From: Actinomadura macra NBRC 14102
GTDB taxonomy: Bacteria > Actinomycetota > Actinomycetes > Streptosporangiales > Streptosporangiaceae
Direction of reading: 5' to 3'
DNA length: 64,000 nucleotides
Assembly (NCBI RefSeq): GCF_001552215.1
Contig: NZ_BCQT01000007.1
Span: 80,748-144,747, forward strand
How positions within the stretch are numbered: the stretch's first letter is position 1; each line of letters begins with the position of its first letter. A program made the translations under genes and the position numbers. Below are positions 44,459-53,006 of the stretch, piece after piece. Under the pieces are notes generated by a model. It did not search any database. It was not told the origin of the DNA and was given only the letters and a program-made list of their open reading frames with translations.

Positions 44459-46015
44459 ATGTACTCACCGGCTCGCAAGTGGGGCACGTTCGCGATCTGC
44501 GGACTGCTCGCCATCGTCCCGAACATCGACCTCACCGCGCTGAACCAGGCGATCCCGCATCTGGGTGCGGACCTGCACCCGTCCGCGACGCAGACGCTGT
44601 GGATCGCCGACGCCTACGGCTTCGCCCTCGCCGGGCTGCTGATCACGATGGGCGGCATCGGCGACCGCATCGGACACAAGCGGCTGCTGCTGATCGGCAC
44701 CGCCCTGTTCGCCGGGGCGTCCGCCGTGACGGCCTACGCGCCGAGCGCGGAACTGCTGATCGCGGCCCGCGCGCTGCTGGGCGTCGCGGGGGCGACGCTG
44801 ATGCCGTCCTGCCTCAGCCTGATCCGGCGGGTGTTCAGCGATCCCAAGGAACGGACGACCGCCGTCGGGCTCTTCATGGGGATGGGCGGCCTCGCGGTGG
44901 GCCTCGGCCCGGTGGTCAGCGGCGCGCTGCTCGACCACTTCTGGTGGGGCTCGGTGTTCCTGATCAATGTGCCGATCATGGTCGCGGCGCTGGTCGCCGG
45001 GGCACTGGTCCTGCCCGGGTCACGTCCCCTCGGTGGGGTGGGTCGGATGGACGTGCTCAGCGTGCCGCTGTCGGTCGCGGGAGTCCTCGGCCTGGTGTAC
45101 GCGGTGAAGGAGGCGGCCGCGCACGGCGTGGACGGGCCCCGGGTACCGGTGGCGGCCGTCCTCGGCGCGGCGGCGCTCGCCGCGTTCGTGCTCCGGCAGA
45201 CCCGGGTGGACGAGCCGCTGATCGACATCCGGCTGTTTCGGCTCCCGGCGTTCAGTGGCTCGGTCGGCACCACCATGTTCGCGATGTTCACCCTGGTCGC
45301 GCAGTCGCTGATCTTCTCGTTGTTCTTCCAGCTCGCGCTCGGCTGGTCGCCGCTCAAGGCCGGGCTGGCCGGGCTGCCGGGCGCCGCCGGTGCGATGGTC
45401 GGTGGCGCGGCGCTGGCCCCGCCGCTCATCTCGGCCCTCGGCCGCGCCCGTGTCGTCGCGCTCGGCATGACCCTCGCCGCCGCCGCCTTCTCCCTGTACC
45501 TGACGATCGGGTTGGACACTCCGTACCTGGCGATGGTCCCGATGATGGTGCTGGCCGGCGCCGGCGTGGGGCTGGCGCTGACGACCACCTCCGACACCGT
45601 GCTCGCCTCCGTCCCGAAGGAGCGCTCGGGCGCCGCGTCGGCGATCTCCGAGACGGCGACGGAGCTGGGCGGCGCGCTCGGCATGGCGATCCTCGGCAGC
45701 GTGCTGAACGCCGTCTACCGCGACAGCCTCGATCTGCCCGCGGGCGTGCCCGGTGCGGCGGCGGCCGGCGCCCGTGACTCCCTCGCCGGCGCGATGGAGG
45801 CGGCCGGTGGCCTGCCCGGCGGGCTCGCGGCACAGGTCACCGCCGCGGCCCGCGTCGCCTTCGTGGACGGCATGCACGCCGCCCTCACCTGCAGCGCCGG
45901 CTTCGCCGCCCTGGTGGCCGGCTTCGCCCTGGTCACACTCCGTTCCGTCCCCAAGGTCATCGAGGACGCCGCGGAGGAGGCGGTGCCGGAGCGTACCGTG
46001 GAGTGGAAAAAGTGA
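44459..46015 (+). CDS. MFS drug exporter, DHA2 (14-TM) family
   Basis: A 518-residue transporter of the QacA/SmvA type. Residue patterns of DHA2 exporters are clear: DLTALNQAIPHLGADLHPSA at the first membrane segment, GDRIGHKRLLLIG as motif A, and GPVVSGALLD in the antiporter motif C position. About 14 membrane segments. It would export drugs or a metabolite in exchange for protons. ATG 44459. A perfect palindrome overlaps its stop codon and precedes the SPFH operon. Confidence 0.92.
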   Translation: MYSPARKWGTFAICGLLAIVPNIDLTALNQAIPHLGADLHPSATQTLWIADAYGFALAGLLITMGGIGDRIGHKRLLLIGTALFAGASAVTAYAPSAELLIAARALLGVAGATLMPSCLSLIRRVFSDPKERTTAVGLFMGMGGLAVGLGPVVSGALLDHFWWGSVFLINVPIMVAALVAGALVLPGSRPLGGVGRMDVLSVPLSVAGVLGLVYAVKEAAAHGVDGPRVPVAAVLGAAALAAFVLRQTRVDEPLIDIRLFRLPAFSGSVGTTMFAMFTLVAQSLIFSLFFQLALGWSPLKAGLAGLPGAAGAMVGGAALAPPLISALGRARVVALGMTLAAAAFSLYLTIGLDTPYLAMVPMMVLAGAGVGLALTTTSDTVLASVPKERSGAASAISETATELGGALGMAILGSVLNAVYRDSLDLPAGVPGAAAAGARDSLAGAMEAAGGLPGGLAAQVTAAARVAFVDGMHAALTCSAGFAALVAGFALVTLRSVPKVIEDAAEEAVPERTVEWKK

Positions 46016-46024
46016 TATCACTTT
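46009..46024. promoter_or_regulatory. Perfect 16-base palindrome before the SPFH operon
   Basis: AAAGTGATATCACTTT spans the exporter stop codon and ends 31 bases before the SPFH start. A related half-site, TTGGTGATAAC, follows at about 46031-46041. The core GTGATATCAC could be the operator of a dimeric regulator; the small RHH protein in the operon is a candidate. The palindrome is too A/T-rich in the stem and lacks a loop, so a terminator is less likely. Confidence 0.6.
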
Positions 46025-46055
46025 GATAGGTTGGTGATAACAAGAGGAGGGGTTC

Positions 46056-46967
46056 ATGGAGGAGTCGACGCGGGTGGAGATGCCCCGGCCGCAGATCTCG
46101 GAGCGGCCCGCGCGGGACGCGGGCGGCTGGCCGATGCTGGGGCTGGCGCTGGGCCTGATCCTGCTGGGGGCCGTGGCGGTGCTGGTCGGGATCGCTGCCG
46201 GGGGCGGTGCGGCGATCGCGGTCGGGATCGTCGTGGGAGTGCTCCTCATCCTGGCCGGGCTGGTCGTCGCGGTCGGGCTGACGCCGGTGGCGCCCAACGA
46301 GGCGCGGGTGCTCCAGGTGCTCGGGCGGTACGCCGGAACGGTCCGCACCGACGGGCTGCGGTGGGTCAACCCGATCACCGACCGGCGAAAGGTGTCGACC
46401 AGGATCCGCAACCACGAGACCGGGCACGCCAAGGTCAACGACCTGGACGGGAACCCGATCGAGATCTCGGCGGTGGTCGTGTGGCAGGTGCGGGACACGG
46501 CGCGGGCGGTGTTCGAGGTCGACGACTTCGTGGAGTTCGTGGCGTTCCAGACCGAGGCGGCCGTCCGGCACATCGCGGGCAGCTTCCCCTACGACGCGCA
46601 CGACCGGACCTCGCTGCGGGACAACGCCGACGAGATCACGGGACAGTTGTCGGACGAGCTGCGCCTGCGGGTGGCCTCGGCGGGCGTGGACATCATCGAG
46701 TCGCGGATCACCCGGCTGGCGTACGCGCCGGAGATCGCGCAGTCCATGCTGCGCCGCCAGCAGGCGGGCGCGGTGGTGGCGGCACGGCAGCGGATCGTGG
46801 AGGGGGCGGTCGGCATGGTGCAGCTCGCGCTGGACCGGCTGGACGAGGAGAACGTGGTGGAGCTGGACGAGGAGCGCAAGGCGGCGATGGTCAGCAACCT
46901 GCTGGTCGTGCTGTGCGCCGACCGGGATGCCCAGCCGGTGGTGAACGCCGGCTCGCTCTACCAGTGA
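46056..46967 (+). CDS. SPFH (stomatin/prohibitin/flotillin) domain membrane protein
   Basis: A 303-residue SPFH protein. ATG 46056 follows GAGGAGG. Two hydrophobic segments ([20 protein letters not shown] and [20 protein letters not shown]) near residues 28-72 anchor it. The SPFH domain starts at [20 protein letters not shown] and runs through [20 protein letters not shown]; a helical C terminus follows. SPFH proteins oligomerise into membrane microdomain scaffolds. The stop overlaps the next gene's GTG start (GTGA at 46964). Confidence 0.92.
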   Translation: MEESTRVEMPRPQISERPARDAGGWPMLGLALGLILLGAVAVLVGIAAGGGAAIAVGIVVGVLLILAGLVVAVGLTPVAPNEARVLQVLGRYAGTVRTDGLRWVNPITDRRKVSTRIRNHETGHAKVNDLDGNPIEISAVVVWQVRDTARAVFEVDDFVEFVAFQTEAAVRHIAGSFPYDAHDRTSLRDNADEITGQLSDELRLRVASAGVDIIESRITRLAYAPEIAQSMLRRQQAGAVVAARQRIVEGAVGMVQLALDRLDEENVVELDEERKAAMVSNLLVVLCADRDAQPVVNAGSLYQ

Positions 46968-47182
46968 GTTCCGAGCGCAAGAAGATCCTGCTGCGGCTCG
47001 ACCCGGCGGTGCACGACGCGCTCGCCCGGTGGGCCGGGGACGAGCTGCGCAGCACCAACGCCCAGATCGAGTTCCTACTGCGGCAGGCCCTCGCCGACGC
47101 CGGGCGGATGCCCGGGTCGGCGAGGCGGATGCGCCGCCCGGGGCGGCCGTCCACAGCGGAGACTGACGGGAGCGATGAATGA
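46964..47182 (+). CDS. Ribbon-helix-helix (Arc/MetJ-type) protein
   Basis: A 72-residue protein. The N-terminal KKILLRLDPAVHDALARWAG matches the RHH strand and first helix, and the following ELRSTNAQIEFLLRQALADA matches the second; the C terminus is basic and disordered. GTG 46964 overlaps the SPFH stop by 4 bases and the stop overlaps the GPP34 start (ATGA), so all three are translationally coupled. RHH proteins bind DNA as dimers. It may repress its own operon through the palindrome at 46009-46024, or may act at the membrane scaffold. Confidence 0.85.
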   Translation: MSSERKKILLRLDPAVHDALARWAGDELRSTNAQIEFLLRQALADAGRMPGSARRMRRPGRPSTAETDGSDE

Positions 47183-47802
47183 TCGAGACTCCGGACTCGT
47201 TGCCGGCACGGATGTTCCTCTTGGCCTATGACCTGCGCAAGCAGCGGATGACCACGCGCGGGTCGCACCTCGGGTACGTGCTGCGCGCGGCGGCCCTGAC
47301 CGAGCTGTACCTGGACGGCCGGCTCGGCGAGGACGGCCGCCGTCCGGTGCCGGGCACACCGGGCGACGACCCGTACGGCGTGCTCGCGCAGATCTCGGCG
47401 TCGCGGCCCCGCTCCTGGCGGTACTGGATCCGCAAGGACAGCAGGGCGTTCGTGGCGACCGTCCGGGAGGAGCTGCGGCGGGGCGGCTGGATCCGGGTGA
47501 CCCGGCACCGGACGCTCGGGCTGTTCCCGTCCGATCGGGTGACGGTGAAGGACCCGCGGGTGGTGAAGGCGCTGTGGGGCGGGGCGTCGTCGGCGTTGCG
47601 GGGACGTCCGGTGGCACATGTGAACAGCTACGACGCGGCGGCGGTGGCGCTGGCGGCGGCCGGGGAGATGTCGTCGGTGCTCCCGGGCCCGGACCGGCGG
47701 CGGTACCGGCGGCGGATCGCGGAGCTGACGGCCCGTTCGGGCCCGGCCGCGCCGGCGGTCCGCAAGCTGATCAGCGCGGAGCGCGCCGCCGCCGCGGGCT
47801 GA
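47179..47802 (+). CDS. GPP34/GOLPH3-like protein
   Basis: A 207-residue member of the GPP34 family, the bacterial relatives of the Golgi PI4P-binding GOLPH3 protein. Family marks include LPARMFLLAYDLRKQRMTTR, then GYVLRAAALTELYLDGRL, and later the W..I.RD/K..V..V...L pattern of the helical bundle. The ATG overlaps the RHH gene. In actinobacteria these proteins are thought to associate with membranes; pairing with an SPFH scaffold fits that. It lacks a signal peptide. Confidence 0.85.
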   Translation: MIETPDSLPARMFLLAYDLRKQRMTTRGSHLGYVLRAAALTELYLDGRLGEDGRRPVPGTPGDDPYGVLAQISASRPRSWRYWIRKDSRAFVATVREELRRGGWIRVTRHRTLGLFPSDRVTVKDPRVVKALWGGASSALRGRPVAHVNSYDAAAVALAAAGEMSSVLPGPDRRRYRRRIAELTARSGPAAPAVRKLISAERAAAAG

Positions 47803-47855
47803 CCGGCTCCCCACCGGGAACGGGCCGGCGCAACGACCGGACAATGGCGGCGCCC

Positions 47856-47882
47856 TACAAGAATCGGGGGCGGGTTCTTGTA
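47856..47882. terminator. Hairpin after the SPFH-RHH-GPP34 operon (or operator for the acyltransferase)
   Basis: TACAAGAA (47856-47863) and TTCTTGTA (47875-47882) are perfect 8-base arms with an 11-base G-rich loop. It lies 54 bases after the GPP34 stop and 50 before the acyltransferase. With no T-run it could equally be an operator. Confidence 0.45.
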
Positions 47883-47931
47883 ACGGGGCAGCACCGCGAT
47901 GGTGGGCGCGGGAGCCATAACCTGCTCGGAC

Positions 47932-48621
47932 ATGGACCCCGAACGCCTTATCTATCCCCTGCTCAAGCACGTCCTGCTCGGCCCCGCGATGCGCGTGGTG
48001 TTCCTGCCGAAAGTGAGCGGGCTCCGGCATGTGCCGCGGACGGGTCCGGTGATCCTCGCGGCGAACCATCTGGCGTTCCTCGACTCGTTCGTGCTGCCGC
48101 TCATGGTGCCGCGGCGGGTCCACTTCCTCGGAAAGCACGAGTACTTCACCGGGCCCGGCGTGCGGGGCCGGGTGATGGCGACGTTCTTTCGCAGCGTCGG
48201 CGCCATCGCGGTCGACCGGTCGGGCGGACGGGCCGCCCTCGACGCGCTCGACACCTCCGCGCGGGTGCTGGAGGGCGGCGGCGTGTTCGCGATCCATCCG
48301 GAGGGCACCCGCTCCCCCGACGGGCGGCTCTACCGCGGCCGGACGGGAGTGGCGCGGCTGGCGATGCGGACCGGCGCGCCCGTGCTGCCGGTGGCGATCG
48401 AGGGCACGGACCGGGTCCAGCCGCGCGGCCAGGCCGTCCCGAAACCGGGCCGGATCGGAGTGCGGATCGGCCCGCCGCTGGACTTCGCGGGACGGGACGC
48501 GGGGACCCCGCGCGGCCGGGCCGCCCGCGACGTCACCGACGAGATCATGCAGGCGATCCGGGATCTGTCCGGCCAGGAGTACGTCGACGACTACGCGCCA
48601 CGGCCGGGCATCCCGGCCTGA
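47932..48621 (+). CDS. 1-acyl-glycerol-3-phosphate acyltransferase (PlsC-like)
   Basis: A 229-residue lysophosphatidic acid acyltransferase-type enzyme. The catalytic motif is NHLAFLD (NHx4D) near residue 41, and the glycerol-phosphate site is PEGTRSPDG near residue 122. It transfers an acyl group to lysophosphatidate during phospholipid synthesis, at the inner membrane face. ATG 47932; a GTG 33 bases upstream is less likely. Ordinary length. Confidence 0.92.
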   Translation: MDPERLIYPLLKHVLLGPAMRVVFLPKVSGLRHVPRTGPVILAANHLAFLDSFVLPLMVPRRVHFLGKHEYFTGPGVRGRVMATFFRSVGAIAVDRSGGRAALDALDTSARVLEGGGVFAIHPEGTRSPDGRLYRGRTGVARLAMRTGAPVLPVAIEGTDRVQPRGQAVPKPGRIGVRIGPPLDFAGRDAGTPRGRAARDVTDEIMQAIRDLSGQEYVDDYAPRPGIPA

Positions 48622-48721
48622 GAAGGGCGGGGGCGACGGGCGGGCGCGGCGCGCGGGCGATGGTTTGAGCGCGGCGGCGAGGGCACGAGTAGGGGACATA
48701 TCGAGCGAAGACGGAGACGAC

Positions 48722-49174
48722 GTGGAGATCAGCTTGGACCTGCTGTTGCCCCGGGACGCGGCGAGCGTCCCCGCGTCCCGCAAGATCCTGGACGCGGCAT
48801 TGCAGGCGCTCGGCGTGGAGGACCAGATCTGCGACGACATCGAGTTGATGCTCACCGAGGCGTGCTCGAACGTGATCCAGCACGCCGAGAACGGCGACGG
48901 GTACACGGTGCGGGCCACCATCCTCGACCGGCGCTGCGTGATCAAGGTGATCGACTCGGGGCCCGGGTTCGAGCCGGAGACGATCCCGCTCCCCGGCCCG
49001 GGCGCCGAGCGGGGGCGCGGAGTGCTGATCATGCGGACGCTGGCCGACGACGTCCGGTTCTCCTCCGTCCCCGATGACGGGGCGCTGGTCGCGTTGGAGA
49101 AGCGGCTGCGGTACGGCAAGGGCAGCCTCGGCGGCCGTCTCGTCGCCGACGCCAGCGGCTCGGACGGACAGTAG
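48722..49174 (+). CDS. Anti-sigma regulatory factor kinase (RsbW/HATPase_c type)
   Basis: A 150-residue serine-kinase-type ATP-binding protein. The N box is ELMLTEACSNVIQHAE, the G1 box KVIDSGPGFEP, and the G2 box ERGRGVLIMRTLADDV: the GHKL fold of RsbW-like anti-sigma factors. GTG 48722 follows GGAG; a TTG start at 48665 would add 19 residues. Such proteins bind a sigma factor or phosphorylate an anti-anti-sigma antagonist. No STAS-domain or sigma-B-type gene is adjacent, so its partner is elsewhere. Confidence 0.9.
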   Translation: MEISLDLLLPRDAASVPASRKILDAALQALGVEDQICDDIELMLTEACSNVIQHAENGDGYTVRATILDRRCVIKVIDSGPGFEPETIPLPGPGAERGRGVLIMRTLADDVRFSSVPDDGALVALEKRLRYGKGSLGGRLVADASGSDGQ

Positions 49175-49183
49175 GGTCCTCCC

Positions 49184-49585
49184 ATGAGCGAGCCCGACCC
49201 TGAGCTGGAGGGATTCGCCACCCGGTTGTTCGCGTTGGCTCGCGCCGGCGAGACCAAGTCCCTCATCGCCTATATCGAGGCCGGGGTGCCGGTGAACCTG
49301 GCCAACGACAAGGGCGACACGCTTCTCATGCTGGCCGCCTACCACGGCCACGCCGGGACGGTCCGGGCACTGACGGCCCACGGCGCCGACCCCGAGCGGG
49401 CGAACGACCGGGGGCAGCGCCCGCTCGCGGGCGCGGTGTTCAAGAAGGAGCCGGACGTGGTCCGGGCCCTGCTGGAGGCGGGCGCCGACCCGCACGCGGG
49501 CTCCCCGTCCGCCGCAGACACGGCCCGCTTGTTCGGCCAGTCCGAGCTGCTGGCGTGGTTCGAGGACCCGCCCGAACACCGCTGA
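49184..49585 (+). CDS. Ankyrin-repeat protein
   Basis: A 133-residue protein of about three to four ankyrin repeats (e.g. KGDTLLMLAAYHGHAGTVRA then LTAHGADPERANDRGQRPLA). The first ~25 residues form a short helical cap. There is no signal peptide. Such small ankyrin proteins bind other proteins; some partner a catalase or toxin, but none is adjacent. ATG 49184, 9 bases after the kinase stop, so possibly the same transcript. Confidence 0.9.
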   Translation: MSEPDPELEGFATRLFALARAGETKSLIAYIEAGVPVNLANDKGDTLLMLAAYHGHAGTVRALTAHGADPERANDRGQRPLAGAVFKKEPDVVRALLEAGADPHAGSPSAADTARLFGQSELLAWFEDPPEHR

Positions 49586-49602
49586 CCCGCGAGGACGAGG
49601 TG

Positions 49603-51039
49603 CTAGGCGCGAGCGACCCGCATGATCAGCAGGCTCACCAGGAAGGCGGCGGCAGCGAAGGCGGCGGCGGCGGCGAAGGCCACCCCCATGCCTCCCAGCG
49701 GATCCGTGGCCGTGGCCGCCGAGCTGTGCACCGTGACCAGGACGGCGGAGCCGAGCGAGGCACCCGACCACAGCATGGTCTGCGCGACGCCGGCGGCGGC
49801 TCCCGAGTGCTCGGGGGCGACGCTGCCGAGGATCGTCACGTTCAGCGGCATCATCGACATCCCGGCACCGGCACCGATGAGCAGGAACGGGCCGAGCACG
49901 CCGACGGCGTAGCCGTCCCCGGCGGAGATCTGCGACAGCCAGAGCATGCCCACCGCCGACAGCAGCGTCCCGGCGACGACCAGCGGCCGGGCGCCGGTCC
50001 GGGGCAGCACCCGCGGCAGCACGCGGACGGTGGCGAACTGGAGCCCGACCAGCGGCAGGAACGCCGCGCCCGCCCGCAGCGGCCCGTAGCCGAGGTTCTG
50101 CTGGAGGTACTGGGTCAGGAAGAAGAACGCCCCGAACATCCCCGCGACCAGCAGCAGCAGGACGAGGTAGGACGCGGCGCGGTCACGTCCGGTGAGCAGC
50201 CACAGCGGCATGATCGGCTGCCGGACGCGCACCTGGATGGCCACGAACAGGCCGAGCAGGACGGCCGCGGCGGCGAAGGCGGCGAGGGCCCGGCCGTCGC
50301 TCCAGCCGTCCGACCCGGCCCGGATCAGCCCGTACACCAGCGCGGTCATCCCGACCGTGGAGACCAGCGCGCCGCCGACGTCGAAGCGTCCGGGGCGCCG
50401 CTCGGTCTCGGTGAGCACGCGCGGCGCGAGCAGCGCCAGGACGACACCGACCGGCACGTTGATGAAGAAGACCCACCGCCACGAACCCGCCTCGGTCAGC
50501 ACACCGCCGACCAGCATGCCGATCGCACCGCCCGCGCCGCTCACGGCGGAGAAGACGCTCAGCGCGCGAACGCGGGCGGCGCCCTGGAAGTTCGTCGCGA
50601 TCAGCGCCATCGCGCTCGGCGCGGCGACGGCGGCCGCGGCGCCCTGGGCGGCGCGGGCGGCGAGCAGGAACCAGCCGCTCGTGGCGAACCCGCCGACCAG
50701 GGACGCCAGGGTGAACCCGACGATCCCGGCGGCGAACGTCCGCCGGCGGCCGAACACGTCCCCGACGCGGCCGCCGAGCAGCAGCAGCCCGCCGAATGCG
50801 AGCATGTAGGAATTCTGGATCCAGGCGAGCCCGCCCGTCGACAGCCCGAGCCCGTCGCGGACCTGCGGGAGCGCGATGGTGACGACAGAGGTGTCGAGCA
50901 CGATCATGAGCTGGCAGCCCACGATGACGGCGAGCATGACTCCCGGCCGCTGGAAGAGGCGATGATGGAGAGGCGGAACGACGGCGTCGGGAGCGGTGAA
51001 CTCCCCGCGCGCCGCCGTCCGCTCGTTGGATGCGGTCAC
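49603..51039 (-). CDS. MFS drug exporter, DHA2 family
   Basis: A 478-residue transporter related to the EmrB/QacA exporters. Motifs: LDTSVVTIALPQVRDGLGLS at the first membrane segment, GGRVGDVFGRRRTFAAGI as motif A, and GGAIGMLVGGVLTEAGSWRW around motif C. GTG 51039 follows CGGAGGG. It is divergent from the TetR gene at 51190 across a nested palindrome, so it is probably repressed by that regulator. Confidence 0.92.
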   Translation of the reverse strand: MTASNERTAARGEFTAPDAVVPPLHHRLFQRPGVMLAVIVGCQLMIVLDTSVVTIALPQVRDGLGLSTGGLAWIQNSYMLAFGGLLLLGGRVGDVFGRRRTFAAGIVGFTLASLVGGFATSGWFLLAARAAQGAAAAVAAPSAMALIATNFQGAARVRALSVFSAVSGAGGAIGMLVGGVLTEAGSWRWVFFINVPVGVVLALLAPRVLTETERRPGRFDVGGALVSTVGMTALVYGLIRAGSDGWSDGRALAAFAAAAVLLGLFVAIQVRVRQPIMPLWLLTGRDRAASYLVLLLLVAGMFGAFFFLTQYLQQNLGYGPLRAGAAFLPLVGLQFATVRVLPRVLPRTGARPLVVAGTLLSAVGMLWLSQISAGDGYAVGVLGPFLLIGAGAGMSMMPLNVTILGSVAPEHSGAAAGVAQTMLWSGASLGSAVLVTVHSSAATATDPLGGMGVAFAAAAAFAAAAFLVSLLIMRVARA

Positions 51040-51109
51040 GAGGACCCTCCGGGGGACGAGGATTTAAGGAACGGCGAAGTACACTATGTGGGGAACGTAT
51101 CACCGATTC

Positions 51110-51146
51110 CCGCGAAAGAGAACGCTACCGTTCACTATTTTCGCGG
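51110..51146. promoter_or_regulatory. Nested palindrome operator between exporter and TetR gene
   Basis: Outer arms CCGCGAAA (51110-51117) and TTTCGCGG (51139-51146) enclose inner arms GAACG (51120-51124) and CGTTC (51129-51133). It lies between the divergent exporter and TetR genes. A TetR dimer-of-dimers site is a reasonable reading. Confidence 0.6.
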
Positions 51147-51189
51147 GGTCGGATCGGGCGGCGCCGGCTCGACGGCAGGGGGGCGCGTG

Positions 51190-51771
51190 GTGAGCACGGG
51201 AACCCGCCGCCGCGGCGGCGACCTGGAGGCGGCGATCTACGAGGCCGTCTTCGAGCAGCTCAAGGCGGTCGGCTACCGCGGGCTCACCATGGAGGGCATC
51301 GCCACCGAGGCCCGGACCGGCAAGGCCGCGCTCTACCGGCGCTGGCAGTCCAAGGACGAGCTCGTCACCGACGCGCTCAAGCACGTCCTGCCCGACCCGC
51401 CGTCGGCGCCCTCGACCGGGCGGGTGCGCGAGGACATGCTGCTGCTCCTGACCTGCCTGCGGGACACGCTGGTCGCCTGCCGCGGCGCCGCGCTCAAGGT
51501 GCTGAAGGAGGAGAGCGGCGACGGCAAGGGCATCATGCACGAGGTGATCCGGGCGCGCATCTCGCAGCCGGTCATGGACCGGCTGTACGAATCGCTCGTG
51601 GAGGGCGCCGCGCGCGGGGAGGTCCGCCCCGAGGCCGCCACCCGCCAGATCGCCAAGGTCGGCCCGGCGATGATCGTCTACCGGAACCTCACCGAAGGCG
51701 TCACCATGGACGACGAGCAACTCGCCTCGGTGGTCGACGACGTCCTGATCCCGATAGTCCGGCCCCGGTAG
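51190..51771 (+). CDS. TetR-family repressor (TetR_C_11-like)
   Basis: A 193-residue TetR regulator. The HTH is AVFEQLKAVGYRGLTMEGIA then TEARTGKAALYRRW near residues 20-55; the C-terminal ligand domain contains ISQPVMDRLYESLVEGAARG. GTG 51190 (or 51187) follows a G-run, AGGGGGG. It faces the MFS exporter across an operator-like palindrome, so it most likely represses that exporter until a drug-like ligand binds. Confidence 0.92.
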   Translation: MSTGTRRRGGDLEAAIYEAVFEQLKAVGYRGLTMEGIATEARTGKAALYRRWQSKDELVTDALKHVLPDPPSAPSTGRVREDMLLLLTCLRDTLVACRGAALKVLKEESGDGKGIMHEVIRARISQPVMDRLYESLVEGAARGEVRPEAATRQIAKVGPAMIVYRNLTEGVTMDDEQLASVVDDVLIPIVRPR

Positions 51772-51789
51772 AGCCGGTGGGCCGAGGCG

Positions 51790-52839
51790 TTACAGTCTCA
51801 GGCCGTCCCGGCTCGGGACCTCGTCGAGCGTCACCCGGCGACGCGGGTAGGGGATCTCGATGCCCGCCTCGCGGAACGCCCGGTGCAGGCGCTTGACGAA
51901 CTCGTGCTTGATCCGGAACTGGTCGCCGAACTCGCTGGTGCGCAGGATGACGGTGAAGTCGACGGACGACTCACCGAACGTGTGGAAGCGCACGAGGACC
52001 TCCGCGTCCTTCACGCCGCCCTGCACGTCCGCCATCACCCCCTCGCCGACCTCGACGGCGAGCTTCTCCACCCGTTCCAGGTCCGCCTCGTAGGGCGCCT
52101 TCGCCTGGAGCAGGAGCGACATGTCCTGCGCCGGCCGGTGGAAGTTGGTGAGGATCGTGTCGGAGAACCGGGCGTTCGGGATGACCTCGATGTTGTCGGA
52201 CAGAGTCCGGATGGAGGTGTTACGCCAGTTGATGTCGACGACGTACCCCTCCTGCCCGCTGCTCAGCTTGATGTAGTCGCCGGGCTCGATGGTCTTGGAC
52301 GCCAGGACGTGCACGCCCGCGAACAGGTTGGCGAGGGTGTCCTGGAGGGCGAGCGCGACCGCGAGGCCGCCGACCCCCAGGGCACCGAGCAGCGGCGTGA
52401 TCGACACACCGAGGCTCTGCAGCATCACCAGCAGGCCGATGCCGATCACGACCACGCGGGTGATGTTCGCGAAGATCGTGACGTTGGCGGCGACGCCCTG
52501 CCGCATCATCGCGACCGAGGCGACCGCGCCCGCGATGAGCCTGGCCAGCGCCAGCGACACCACGAAGATCGTGGCCGCGGTGAGGACCTTGGCCGTCACG
52601 TCCAGGCTGCCGCGCGGCAGGTGCAGGACCTTGGCGGAGATCCAGGCGCCGCCGAGCACGGCGACGGGCACCGCTAGGTCGCGGACCAGGCGCGCGGCCA
52701 GGTCGTCCCAGGCCCAGCGGGTATCCCCGGCCCGGCGGAACAGCCGGCCGGTCAGCAGCCGCAGCACCACCGCGACCGCCAGCGCGGCGACCATGACGAT
52801 CGCCGCGATGATGACCCGCTGCCAGTCCAGGTCATCCAT
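51790..52839 (-). CDS. MscS-family mechanosensitive ion channel
   Basis: A 349-residue MscS-type channel. An N-terminal helix and two further hydrophobic segments precede the pore helix GVSITPLLGALGVGGLAVAL then ALQDTLANLFAGVHVL, typical of TM3. The beta domain follows (EPGDYIKLSSGQEGYVVDIN, WRNTSIRTLSDN). ATG 52839 was chosen because it starts right at the first membrane helix. It would release solutes during hypo-osmotic shock. Confidence 0.93.
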   Translation of the reverse strand: MDDLDWQRVIIAAIVMVAALAVAVVLRLLTGRLFRRAGDTRWAWDDLAARLVRDLAVPVAVLGGAWISAKVLHLPRGSLDVTAKVLTAATIFVVSLALARLIAGAVASVAMMRQGVAANVTIFANITRVVVIGIGLLVMLQSLGVSITPLLGALGVGGLAVALALQDTLANLFAGVHVLASKTIEPGDYIKLSSGQEGYVVDINWRNTSIRTLSDNIEVIPNARFSDTILTNFHRPAQDMSLLLQAKAPYEADLERVEKLAVEVGEGVMADVQGGVKDAEVLVRFHTFGESSVDFTVILRTSEFGDQFRIKHEFVKRLHRAFREAGIEIPYPRRRVTLDEVPSRDGLRL

Positions 52840-53006
52840 AGAGCACCCGTCCACTCCCCATCGGTGAGATCTGATTTGCGGCATCAATCCGGATTTGCCC
52901 CTGATCGTAGTGAAGGACCGGGGTGTGTGAGACGCGTCGTGGAACGTCGGCACCCGCCCGGCACCCGGAAGTGGCGATTACGATCGATCAAGTGGTAGGC
53001 GAGGGG

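Noticed and set aside
46009..46024. Transcription terminator of the exporter gene
   Set aside because: The 16-base palindrome has no loop and an A/T-rich stem; an operator fits better.
49555..51189. Long upstream extension of the TetR frame (open from 49555)
   Set aside because: It is antisense to the MFS exporter; TetR similarity and a ribosome-binding site begin only at 51190.
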